A stretch of DNA of 55,587 bases from the NCBI GenBank assembly GCA_000226015.1, contig JH153084.1, forward strand, positions 200,477 through 256,063, in the 5' to 3' direction. Position numbers and translations under genes: made by a program. The DNA is from Mnemiopsis leidyi (lineage: Eukaryota; Ctenophora; Tentaculata; Lobata; Bolinopsidae). Below, piece by piece: positions 12,501 through 21,540 of this stretch. Position 1 is the stretch's first letter. Every line of letters starts with the position of its first letter. The notes under the pieces are model-generated. The model made no database searches. It was not told the origin of the DNA and saw nothing but the letters and a program-made list of their open reading frames with translations.

Positions 12501-15061
12501 TACAAATCCTAATTCCAGGAGAGCGTTGTCTGTGCTAACAAATCGACGATGAGAAAAGAGAAGAGTATCGACGATCTAGCGAGTACAGACGAGCACAGTT
12601 TCAAAGGAGCAGCCTCCTCTTCCTCCGTCCACAAGCCTCTCTCCAGGTATCATATATTTTAGTGCTATCCTTGCGTCATTTGCTGCTGTCCTCAGTAATT
12701 TTTTGCTGGTTTATAATTTCGCGAAGATTTTAGTAATTTGTGTCCAAATTGAGTTGCAATTTTCCTCATTTCTCAATTTATTAGGTAAATCTGGGTGTAA
12801 ATCTGGGTGCTCTTGCATTTAAACAGTTTTACATTTAAGTCTAATCAACCAGTTGAGATATGTAACTAGCATTAAGGCGGGGTTCATCGATCAAGTTCAG
12901 TTTGGAGGTAACTGCATAAAGCTTTCCTAACTGGCTAAATTTACATTTTTGGCGGTAATATCTCCTCCGAGCGTTGAAAAATACAGTTTTCACAGCATGT
13001 GCATTGCCTCGTCCACATCTCGAATCCAATTATCGAAGAACCTTTTGATTTGTTGTATACGACCATTCCGTTCCTGCATATATAATATTAATTAATTAAG
13101 TTAATGGCCGGGCGAGGGTGCAGGAAAACGCTTAATTGCCGTATTTTATTCTAACTGGACTTAGCATCCTTCCTAAAACAACGCAGCATTGTGTTAAATT
13201 CTAGTGGTTTGTGTTTTGAACGCTATTCCAGCAACATTGTACCAATCTCTCAGTGTAGTCTCCAATTCGACCGTTAGTATGCCGCACTTTAATTAACCTA
13301 TTAGCATAGTTTACATAATTTATTCATTCGTGAAATTGCTTGACATTGAATTCTGAAGCTGCCATCTTTTATCATTGACTGCTAACTCATATTTTGGTTT
13401 TATACAATGTAACACGCTTACATGAGACCATAACATTCTTTATAAATAATTTATTAATAATCTCCAATAAAGTTCTCCGGAGTAGACTTCTCGCTACAGT
13501 TCTAAATTTGATAAAAATGATGACTTAAATCTCAAAAGAAAGATTGCACACCGTTGCATTTCTTTCACAATCTTGAAAGGGCTCATAGTCATAGCAGCAT
13601 ATTAACTAAATTTATTATCAATATAACTTATAATTCCTGAAACAGAGCAGCAGAATAAATCACCGTTTGTTCTTCCTAATTGGACTAACCTGTTAGAGTG
13701 ACTGTGAGAGGCCGGCTACATTTCTGAGTACCCCGTTATAGCGGCCAATAGAGCCGGCTACTTTACATCAAGGAGTTGACCTGATGTACACCAATATGAC
13801 AAGTTTTATAGAGAACTGCTCTTTTGGCAATAAAATGATGACAGCTCACATTGGTAGAATAGTAGGCCATGCTGCTCGGTGTAGTTACGCTCTTTAAGCT
13901 GGTAATTTGTCGCGAGGTAAATGTTTCTGGTGCCGATGAGACTTAGCTAGTTGTCTGTCGGCCTGTAAAACTATTCAACGCACTTATGGGTTTCACGATG
14001 AGGTATCCACTGAAGTCACATCATTCCCAAGAAGAGCTGAATCTATCTATGCTATAGTTGAACAATTCCAGCTAGCACGCCAACGATTCAAAGAATGGCG
14101 GTTTTTTTCGATTTAAAAGATCAAACAATTTCCACATTTCTTAATTCTTATGAATGTGAATCGTACATCGTTAACGTAATGATATTGATATTGATGGATA
14201 CAGATGGGCACTTAATCTGACAAAGTAGTTATACTTAAAATATTTTATTTTCAGATACTATCGCTATCTGAAGAAACAGTAAAAGTCTTATAAACGTTTC
14301 TTAACGCTGAACAAACTCTCTCCAGGTCAGTCTCTCTACTGAACAACAGCAATAATACACCACGGAGAGGGAATGTGAAGCGGTACTACTCCTTCAGAGG
14401 CGAGATGCATGACGGACCGCGCTATTCCCCTAAACCTAGCAACAACAGAACAGCTTACAAGAACCGCAAGAAAGCCAATTGTGAGCGCTAATTTGTTTCC
14501 CTTTTTCTTTAACCCTCGCTAATTTAACTATGTCAAAAACTTAGTTTTCACGTTTTGTGAGATCCGATCCGCAACGAGAAGTTAACGACCTATCTCCACC
14601 AGCCTCAGCCAGCAAGCACAGCGGAGCTGAGGACGATACCTTGACAAACTCCTTTCACTCCTCGGGAGATGCAATAAACTCGTGTCTTGTAACTCTGCCT
14701 GGCACACCTCGCCTACAGGTTCGACCCCTTCCCAGACTTGCTGAACGCTGGTTCTTGTACAAAGTTTAACTGTTATACCTGAAATCCGTCAAAAGTTTCT
14801 GCATGTCAACTTCTACTGGAATCTTGTTTCTTAATGCTACATTATCAGGATGACGAAAAGGAAGACAGCGTACAAGAACCAATCGCAGATCCAGTTAAGA
14901 GACCCTCGTGTCAGCCCTCGACTAGCTCCGCCCCGGACAACTCCATGGCAACCCACGCCGGGTCGCTGAGTGGAGGTCAAGATTACCCGGTCAACAACGA
15001 GCAGGAAGTAACAGCAGAAACCAAGGACAAGAAATCTAGAAAATGCTGCGTCATTTTATAG
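592..15061 (+). CDS. PPP1R16: PPP1R16-like (MYPT3/TIMAP) PP1 targeting subunit, 5' partial, spliced
   Basis: Family role: membrane-tethered regulatory subunit that directs protein phosphatase 1. Exons by phase: 592-782, 1138-1292, 1653-1747, 1858-1985, 2182-2383, 2570-2678, possible microexon 5035-5041, 5774-5945, 6087-6292, 6394-6552, 12519-12646, 14326-14480, about 14582-14718, 14849-15061. The first exon reads RPYFDPGLILLNCAALGDLE, then ankyrin repeats (TPLHAAVSLANYE, LHVAAANGYVEVA, GWTPLHAAAFWGEVD) and the GITQ linker typical of MYPT3/TIMAP. Middle exons are Ser-rich and low-complexity (SPRPSLERSNSISESSE is a likely phosphosite cluster). The protein ends KSRKCCVIL, a polybasic stretch and CaaX box as in MYPT3/TIMAP; a terminal Leu predicts geranylgeranylation. 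The family call is strong. Weak points: the acceptor near 14581 lacks a good pyrimidine tract, and the microexon is inferred from phase. Intron 6553-12518 hosts three other ORFs. Confidence 0.85.
5035..5041 (+). other. Candidate 7-nt microexon of the PPP1R16-like gene
   Basis: The exon ending at 2678 leaves phase 2 and the exon starting at 5774 is open only in phase 0, so a linker of 3n+1 nt is needed. GCGGCTT at 5035-5041 is flanked by a CCACCCAG acceptor and a GTAAGT donor and restores the frame (R-G-R-L). A weaker 4-nt alternative lies at 5118-5121 (GTTT between ACAG and GTAATG). Confidence 0.3.
5470..5725 (+). repeat. 21-bp minisatellite in the PPP1R16-like intron
   Basis: About 12 copies of a unit close to CTAACCAACAACACCTGGTTG, ending about 48 nt before the exon at 5774. 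The period is a multiple of three, so both strands show open frames (LLTNNTW on plus, VSNQVLL on minus), which are artefacts. Each unit carries CTAAC, a match to the branch-point consensus. Confidence 0.9.
6884..7429 (-). CDS. Small secreted pre-propeptide, candidate neuropeptide or toxin-like precursor
   Basis: A 181-aa ORF with a clear signal peptide (MLRTVLLALAVLALCEG). I chose the Met at 7429 because the open frame upstream has no sequence-like N-terminus and the signal peptide starts here. Two furin-type sites follow (REKR, RNKR), then a Tyr/Ser/Trp-rich segment with degenerate repeats (SPVSDGY, NANWFWG, SPVSGYVSDWF), an amphipathic segment ending FFSFGKK (a Gly-Lys-Lys amidation and dibasic cleavage signature), and a Pro/Glu/Lys-rich tail. 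No cysteine remains after the signal peptide. It is antisense to its host intron. I do not recognise a family; the neuropeptide idea is inference from processing signals only. Confidence 0.55.
   Translation of the reverse strand: MLRTVLLALAVLALCEGRNLIREKREAILRNKRYHDYSDYPSEMPSNSPVSDGYEPSNANWFWGSYVSDSPVSGYVSDWFYSTPTEEPAGGKDPIKKNTFHEVAKQIASIFSVGFFSFGKKPSPQMTMEKPNARPNEEILRQPMMNEKPEQRPENDKPLHLKLRERELTFLVEGSSRKRTL
7511..7520 (-). promoter_or_regulatory. Possible TATA box of the minus-strand secreted-peptide gene
   Basis: ATTATATAAT lies about 82 nt upstream of the chosen start codon. It is a self-complementary AT string in an AT-rich intron, so it could be chance. Confidence 0.3.
8495..9805 (+). 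CDS. LGMN: Legumain (asparaginyl endopeptidase, C13), copy 1, intronless
   Basis: A 436-aa lysosomal/secreted cysteine protease that cleaves after Asn; similar in length to human legumain. Signal peptide MFRTVLFAVIFGIVVQGYS. Catalytic His151 lies in VNFVDHGGPG and Cys192 in YVEACYSGSM. By alignment to human legumain the S1-pocket residues are kept: R49, H50, E190, D234 (YLGD). The C-terminal pro-domain has four cysteines (C385, C397, C417, C433) that can form the two LSAM-type disulfides. The residue after the catalytic Cys is Tyr; vertebrates and plants usually have Glu. There is no intron, unlike usual animal LGMN genes, and the ORF lies inside an intron of the PPP1R16-like gene on the same strand. 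An ATTAAA at 9870 may serve as poly(A) signal. Confidence 0.95.
   Translation: MFRTVLFAVIFGIVVQGYSSVEDLLEDTEHGGQIWAVIIAGSNKWYNYRHQSDVCHLYHLLTKKHGIPRQNVITMMYNDIAFNEENPKQGIIINALHGKDVYEGVMIDYMGKDVTPQNFLDILSGKSLSVGSGKTLKSGPKDTVFVNFVDHGGPGVLGFPTDELHVTDLTKTLESMHADNRYKQMLWYVEACYSGSMFSKLSPNMNITAHTASNTDESSYACVKDEDLHVYLGDCWSLNWMNNTEQIFPNLEKETVEQQYEIVKEMTTESHASIYGDLTYIYSEPISAFLGHPGAATETEPVLKRNVKYQSTATPDVLLEYLREKREKATNNDDAERLDQEIRYHSQTEGKVQEILEQISRQVTGSWDMVAVFSRRPLSIEHPECNKDVLSAFFSQCYKMQTHPYITKYLFRLTNLCNMYNSGSIVDAVLDNCSFN
10531..11865 (+). CDS. LGMN: Legumain, copy 2, tandem paralogue, intronless
   Basis: A 444-aa ORF from the ATG at 10531, which opens a signal peptide (MFAIPLIIASVLLTVRGYH); the open frame continues 15 codons upstream but without an ATG. 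It keeps H151 (VNFVDHGAPG), C192 (YVEACYSGSM), R49, H50, E190 and D234, with the same numbering as copy 1. Residues 41-120 differ at only 9 of 80 positions between the copies; the 290-370 linker and activation region is more divergent and longer here. The pro-domain cysteines are kept. The pair is best explained by tandem duplication of an already intronless gene. Both look functional. Confidence 0.95.
   Translation: MFAIPLIIASVLLTVRGYHLAEDSLRQSESEGKIWAVIVAGSSNWWNYRHQSDVCHLYHLLTKQHGIPRKNVITMMYNDIAFNEENPRQGEIINAVHGKDVYEGVMIDYMGSDVTPQNFLDILSGKSLNVGSGKTLKSGPKDTVLVNFVDHGAPGILGFPNDELHLANLTLVLEQMFNNNRYKQMFWYVEACYSGSMFKNLSSSMNITVHTAANEEESSYACFYDNEIGVYLGDCWSTNWMNNTEQFLPNLAQETIEQQYQIVKNETVFSHASIYGDLVYIFKEPISTFLGHSRSETKPKPASRRNISSRRTAATPDVMLEHLKEKMSRLVAVNSVEAERLDKEIRYHIQTEGKVQEILGEISDQVTASRSRDGEIVSVVYKRPQSIEYPECNRDVLSAFFSQCYKMQTHPYITKYLYRLTNLCNAFNSKIIVSAVTRMCPQKF
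12045..12050 (+). terminator. Poly(A) signal AATAAA for legumain copy 2
   Basis: AATAAA lies about 180 nt after the legumain stop codon, followed by T-rich sequence, in a suitable place for 3' end formation. Confidence 0.45.
12647..14325. other. Intron of the PPP1R16-like gene
   Basis: 1.7 kb of AT-rich sequence between phase-2 exons. No coding signal, RNA gene or transposon recognised. Confidence 0.6.
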
Positions 15062-16353
15062 AGAAGCCTTGCTTATTTATTTTCGTGTCCATTCAATTTC
15101 GTCCCAGTATAGAGTCCAATGAACTTGATCTGGTGACTGAACGATTAAGAACTACTTCTGACTTCTAAGTTAATGATTTTTGTACAATTACATGCGAGAA
15201 AGATCGGGGTGTTTTCTAAAACGTCCATGAGTTTTGTCCCCTAATTCGGTCAAAACGACGAAAGCTGTGTGTGATAAATTGTGATTAAGTTCGAAAACAA
15301 AAATCAAAGATATAAGCTATTGTCTATTGAACTATGCTACAGAGGAATGGGGCTTTATGTATTAAAATTTGATCCCGAATGAAACCAGTCGGTGATTAAT
15401 TGAAAAGTGAAGTAAATTTGTGTCTTGCGATAAAATACCATTTCTTACTCCTAAGAACAGTTTGTAATGTATTAATTCAATAATTCTACTTATCTAGACG
15501 TAGTAACTTATAGAAGCAATATTAATAACTCATGGAAAATTGTACCATTATTCTTTGTTTTACAAATATTGCTCGACCTCCACAATCATAATTCAGTCTT
15601 TACGCCATAGAGGCGCCGGTAAACGCCATTTTATGTGAAATCTATGAAACCAACAGACGTCTACAGCAATCTGAATTGTTGTGTGTTTGTCGCAAAATGA
15701 ATGTTTTAGCACATCTTTGTTGGATTTAAATTTTGTTAAAATTAAAGGATTATTTTAATTTTGAGACGAAATAATTTTTAGTGTTAATGAGTATTTTCAC
15801 AACAGTCAACACTATTACTTTGCCGTATACGGAGCTTAAAATAACCAATGGTATTTACTATTTATGCAAAACCCTATATCAAGCACACGTCTAGCAAATT
15901 TCCCACGGGAATTATTTTGGTAACTACGGAGACGTCTGTATGGTTCTTTTAACTGCTACTTTATACCGCCTTCAAATCGTCTATGACACTGACAGATACG
16001 CGCGCGCACATTCGCACGTGCCGGGAAAAACTGTCCAATCAATTGCGTCCAATTCCGATTATGTCCCACAAATTATATTGTTGATGTTTCTGAAAACGGA
16101 TGTAACTGGCCCTCAAAATTTGTGTAAATAATTTCGTGTCGTATCAGTCGGTCTCTCTCTCCCTCATTGCCGAGGTACCATCGAATTGCCAGTTTGTGAG
16201 TCAGTCGCATTATCAATTTTTATTTTCGCTGAGTCTATACATAGCTGACCCCATTAGATTCGAAACGTCGACTTTCAGTGAATTCTCGTGCACTGTCTAG
16301 ACTCGCTATAATTGCTTTGACCACAGCCTGCTAACGACTTATTTACCTTTGAT
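15062..16353. other. Intergenic: PPP1R16-like 3' UTR and boule 5' flank
   Basis: Holds the 3' UTR of the upstream gene and presumably the promoter and 5' UTR of the next one. No clear TATA box or repeat seen. Confidence 0.5.
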
Positions 16354-19300
16354 ATGTCAGATTTCGCTGATCAGCAGGTTTGTACACTTTTGAACCTGTA
16401 AAAACTAAAAGTGAAAAGTTATAAACTTAAATAAAAACGCTAGTTACCCAATTTATAACCAGACATCGGGGGATTAAAATTGAATCAAAAAAATTGCTCG
16501 TTTTTTGCTAATAGCAACAATAAAGTATGAACAGCGTTACACTTACTGTTAGTGCCCTCATTGCAACAATAACTAAGGCGAGTTCACTGCCAGTGTCAGC
16601 GTCAATGTCAATTGATGATAATCTCATCAACTATCAACTTGTTCAGGTTGTGATGTTTAATTAACTTAAATAATACCTCGCCCTGATCCTTCAAACACAG
16701 TCTTACGATCTAATTCAAAGCCTAATCGTAACTACGAACATTACCATATCAATATGACGTAATTTAGTGGATACGATTCAGTTCGTGATAGAAATTTGCA
16801 TTAGGTCTAACACCAGAACCCTTAAATCCTTTCTGATTCTCTTCCGACCTGTCAGGGCAACTTAAACTCGCCCGTCGCTCGACTTTTCACTTCAGTTAAC
16901 TTGAATTTGTCTTTAAACAACTTTAACTAAGTCGATAGCTGCATAAGATACTCGTTTACAAATCGATCATGGATCAACACCAAACACGCGGTCTTTAAAA
17001 TTAAATCAACGCTATTACGATAATAACAATAATTATAAATACCACCTCATACTTAGTTTTGTCCACTTCTTTACAGGCTTTAACCAGCGATTATCGAGTT
17101 GTTCTGCTAGTAAATGATCAATTATAACTTAAACCAACCTGAAGCTTGAATATAGATATAATAACATTCGCAGGTGGTGAAGACCGGTGTCCAGTATTCG
17201 AACAGAGTTTTCGTCGGGAACCTTCACACTCGGGTAAGTCACCAGGTTAAGTTTTGCTTTTAGTAAGAAAGTTTTACTTTCAGTAAGAAAGTTTAACTTT
17301 TAGTAAGAAAGTTTTACTTAAATTGAATTTAAGCTTCTGACCTGTGACAGTTCTACTATTTACAATTTACTTATTGACTTGTTACTGGTCCGCGGTGTTA
17401 CTGTTAGTGTAAATGATTTTTGACCAAAGGCTAACAGTAACTGTCATCAATCAACATTTTTCTTCAGTTCTGTGGATTTTGATATACAATTTTCATTTAC
17501 AATTACAGCAATTTTCATTTACAATTACACCAATTATATTTATAATCAGCAGCATGTCCCTCTTGAAGAGAATAGCTATACTTCTAGAGAACGACGTTAA
17601 AACATTCTCATAATTATACAAATCTTTTAGATTTATTCGAATCTTTTCAGATGTCAGAATACGACGTGTGTTGGATCATGAGACGTTATGGTTTTCACCC
17701 GGAAGACGTCAAGGTAATTTAAAAATTGCTATTTTAGTTGTGTGTATTAAAGTTACACAGCTGTGAGACGCTTTAGCTAAACTCCTTTCTTAGGTATGTT
17801 TGATGTTTCAGTTCATTTAGACAGGCTAGAAACACTCTGCTCACCCTAGAAAGCTTGTTCGTGCTCTTTTATGATCAAATTTATTATGACGTAATTTCCA
17901 GGTGATAAGAGATGTTAATGGTTGCAGCAAGGGTTACTGTTTCGTGGATTTTCGGAGTGAAAGTGAAGCTAAGCGACTACTCTCTCATGTACGTTATTAA
18001 TTATGATTTGTTTTGGTTGGGAAGTCTATCTTGTTTTTATAGCCACTATAGCAAGTGAATTATCGATACTATATCATGCCCATCTCTACTAATACGCAAC
18101 TATCATCAGTATCATCTGTCATTTTTTTCCATCTCTAATACTTTTTTGCCGAAGGCAAAAAAGTAAAGTAGATGGTTTAAAGTGGTCAGATTTTGGGGGT
18201 GGGGTGGGTAGGTAGGTAGATGGCGGTGTCCGGTGTCCGGTGTCCCACCTGCTCCTACGTAAAGTAATTTAAATTACGTAACAGATGAAATAAATGATGC
18301 GCCGCGCATTACCCTGACTGCTGACTGAAATTACTTCCTACGTGCACCAAATCTTGGTATTTAAAGGTGAATAGGCGCGTAAGCCGTAATCGGTAATATG
18401 AATTGGTAATTGGTAATATGAATACTTTTTTTTGAATAATTAAATTTCAATACGTAACGTAAGGACAGGGGAAATGTGAATTGATTTAAGGTTGCGGGTA
18501 TAGCTAGCAAAATATAGCGGAAAGTCGACAATATCGGTGTCTGTGTATTTGTTGATTGTTGTAGCAAAAACTCAACGAATTAACATTTAACACTTAGAAA
18601 CGATTTAACAACGATGTACTGAACAAAAGATATGACACCCCTGGAGGAAACCGCGAACGGTTTTACAACAACAAGAAATAAATCAACAAGAAAGGACGTA
18701 ACTGCGTCCGCGACACTGTGTCGCCCACGTTTACGGTATGCCGAGTTTTAGGAACGCGCAGCACTCAGCAGAGTTTTAGACGCGGAGTTGCCGCCATTAA
18801 GTCTGAATGCGTTTCTACCTTTCAGCTTCACCTGGTCTTTGTAATTGTAGTGTGGACTTTCGTTCAGGGTCCAAGCGCTTGGTAGTGTGATAACTATTAA
18901 ATTTAACGTTGAAAACGCTTTAGTTTTAGTTAGCTTTAGTTTTAGTTAGCCGTTGCTCTTACTTCATTGCGGACTGTGGTATCTAGTTTACAAAAATTCG
19001 TAGTGAAATGTGAATATCATCTTTTGTTTTGGTCGGAGAGACGAAATAAAACAGTTACCATGACTGGGTGTGAATATCATTATTTATCAAAGTATTAAGT
19101 TTACGATGGCTGTAACTTCATAGCGGTATCTAGTCTAAAAGAGAGATGGAAATCTTAAGCGTCCGCCTGAGACCAAACAAAGCGGGCGCAATTCTTGTTC
19201 GATTTATCGTGATTTCGATTGTATCGTGAATCGTAAACAGGGACCAATCGTTTTGCTTGGGCTGCGTCCTAACTTCTATGAATACTTGCGAAAGCAGGAC

Positions 19301-20675
19301 GACTACAGGGGAGTTTGATTAAGGAGGATAAGATTTGACTGACAAAATGTTCTGCTTCAGGAAAACATAGCCTCCAAGTTTGGAAGGAAACTATTGATCA
19401 AGCCTGCTATACGTATCCAGCGTAAAGAAGTGAGTATAAAGTGTAACTCGACTTTAAAATGATATTTTTGATTTTTCTACATTTCTTTCTGTTTCTGTCT
19501 GTGTTTCCATACTATAAGTTTCAGAAATGCTCATTGCAGGTGTTGGTTATCAAACAGCAACCCACGGCCAGCTACTCCCCAGAAATCACCGCCCCTGTAA
19601 AACCAGAGACCCAAGCACGGTCAGAGAACAGTTATACCCCCGCTTCCACTGTTCCTGTTGCAACTGTCAGCAACCCCGGGGTATCGTCTAGTAGAGGACC
19701 GAGTCTCCTGTCTCAGAGAGGAGTCAATAAACTTAGTCTGAACCTTAATCTGGTATGTTCTATCACCATCAGTTTTAGTCTGATTCTGTAGATCAGTAAA
19801 CTGTACAACTCGATTAGCCGTTCAGTTTCGAATAATTTAATTGACCATAAAAACTGCACTACAGTAACTATAAATATTATGAATATCAAATAGTTTTAAA
19901 ATCATGAATCTGCAGGAAGGAGTGACAGAAGCGAGCCAAGGACCCTGCAACCTACAGTACTCTCCAGTAACGTACTTGGTACCATCTCAACCCGGCACTC
20001 CAGTTCTACACCAGCCCGGAACTCCAGTTCTACACCCGGACTATCACCAGCTCCAGGTTCCTCATCATGGTCAGCAGGTTAGCTCCCCCTTCTCCGAGCT
20101 TCAGTATCACATTCCCAGCCTACCTTCTACCCCTTTCTCCGACTTGGTCTCTCCTTACTCCCCTACTTTCGCTCAAGGTTAGCCATAAGTACTGTTATAA
20201 TTTTATAGACAAAGCAGGATGCAATTCCATTTTAATCTATTTTTGGTCTCTCGGCCTCACTCAAACTAATGAAAAACAAATTTCTAATAATTATCCACCA
20301 TTCAGTTATAAAACAAAGCCGTCAGATAAATCTAAGCATTTAATTTTATTTCAATCGCTGTTATCTAACGGATACATTGCAGGGATGCAGTCACCCGTGT
20401 ACGGATTTCCTAGTGGGACCGCTTTTTCCTACGGACGAGGCATGCCCCTTCCCTTCTACCAGCCGTTCTACCAGAACTCCTACTTCTCCTCCACTCTCCG
20501 TTCCCCGACAAGACCAAGGTTCTCCGCTGCTCCAACCCCTGCTAGTCCCAACGTTCAGACCAGTCCAGCCGGTCCAGCTGGTACGAGTTTACCGGTAGTC
20601 TGTAAACCAGACCAGTTCTCCCCTGATCATCACGCCGATGATCTAGCCAGCAAGATTAGAAGTTTGAACATCTGA
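16354..20675 (+). CDS. BOLL: Boule/DAZ-family RNA-binding protein, eight exons
   Basis: Family role: germ-cell cytoplasmic regulator that binds 3' UTRs and promotes translation during gametogenesis. Exons in consistent phase: 16354-16377, 17174-17233, 17651-17713, 17902-17988, 19361-19429, 19540-19752, 19916-20177, 20383-20675; 356 aa. One RRM spans about residues 18-101: RNP2 RVFVGNL, RNP1 KGYCFVDF (59-66), and the C-terminal strand FGRKLLIKPAIRIQRKE, matching the DAZL/BOLL 'GPAIRKQ' ending. The rest is Pro/Ser/Tyr/Gln-rich, with a short internal repeat (QPGTPVLH), as expected for this family. The start gives a short acidic leader (MSDFADQQ). The RRM is divergent (VGNLHTR for the usual VGGI), so a more general hnRNP-like RRM protein is the alternative. 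Confidence 0.8.
17261..17320 (+). repeat. 20-bp tandem repeat, three copies, next to a splice donor
   Basis: Three near-identical units (TAGTAAGAAAGTTTTACTTT and variants) start 27 nt after the donor of boule exon 2 (17233). Each unit contains a TTTTAGTAAG-like string. Confidence 0.85.
17989..19360. other. Intron 4 of the boule-like gene
   Basis: 1.4 kb with no coding signal. It contains a perfect hairpin (18140-18164), a G-rich tract near 18196-18245 with three GGTGTCC copies, and loosely repeated GTGAATATCAT motifs at 19010-19080. Confidence 0.6.
18140..18164. repeat. Perfect 11-bp inverted repeat with 3-nt loop
   Basis: ACTTTTTTGCC, then GAA, then its exact complement. It would form a tight stem-loop in the boule pre-mRNA intron. 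No element boundary seen; function unknown. Confidence 0.7.
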
Positions 20676-20850
20676 ATTTCGTTCTGTTTAAAGTTTAACC
20701 CATATGGAACTGGAAGGCAGCCGATGTTTGGAACAAGTATGATCGATTTTACTTTTAGGCTGTCTACCAATGTAGTAGAATAACTTAGAGTATATCTTGT
20801 TATAGTATAAGTATAACAATACGATACTATAATAACTATCACTATAAGAT

Positions 20851-20906
20851 ATTAGCATAACACGATTAGTATAACACGATTAGTATAACACGATTAGTAT
20901 AACACG
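20851..20906 (+). repeat. 14-bp tandem repeat, four copies
   Basis: Four units of ATTAGTATAACACG (the first has one mismatch), about 180 bp after the boule-like stop codon, probably in or beyond its 3' UTR. Confidence 0.9.
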
Positions 20907-21540
20907 GATAAACTGAAGATTAACAAAGTAGTAATTTTTATCCATAATCTCGTAGTTCTGATTGGCAATTGAATTTAATATCCTTTAAGTTTAAGTTTGC
21001 TTTAAATTTTATGCGATTAATAAAATTTTAGGATTACTATTAGGCTTTAAGTTAAAGTGCTGTGAAGTTAATAATAATATCAGTTGAACTTCAACTGAAC
21101 ACTGAAGTCCTTAATTTATTGTATCTTGGCGTAATCAGTATCACTCACAATTGCATGAGAATGTCACAATTTCAAATTTGTAACGACAATGAAAGTAATA
21201 ACAAATTTTATAAATCAGAACTTTTTAATAAGAACTTGATCCACGCACCACATCCGTCAAGTATTATCCTTACAGTTGCGAAAGTATACAATTGTGAATT
21301 GTTCAATTTTCATGTTGAGTTTATTCCATAATCATAATTTTATTTATTCCATAATCAATAATGATAATGGTGACACGAAAGTTAAATGCAATTGTTAATG
21401 TTATCAAATTAGATGATAAGAATCTTATAGTTATTTTTAATTTTTCGAAAATGTTATACTTAACTTCGATTGTTTTACTTTTACTCAAGTCCAGTAGGCC
21501 ACAGCTCAAGTTTGATTTAGAATCTGTCCTGAGTAACAAC

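Larger units (their letters stand above)
6553..12518. other. ~6 kb host intron of the PPP1R16-like gene
   Basis: Flanking exons 6394-6552 and 12519-12646 are both in phase 0 across this gap. It contains a minus-strand secreted-peptide ORF and two plus-strand legumains, all without introns. Unassigned stretches 7430-8494, 9806-10530 and 11866-12518 hold their flanks and nothing else I recognise. Confidence 0.65.
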
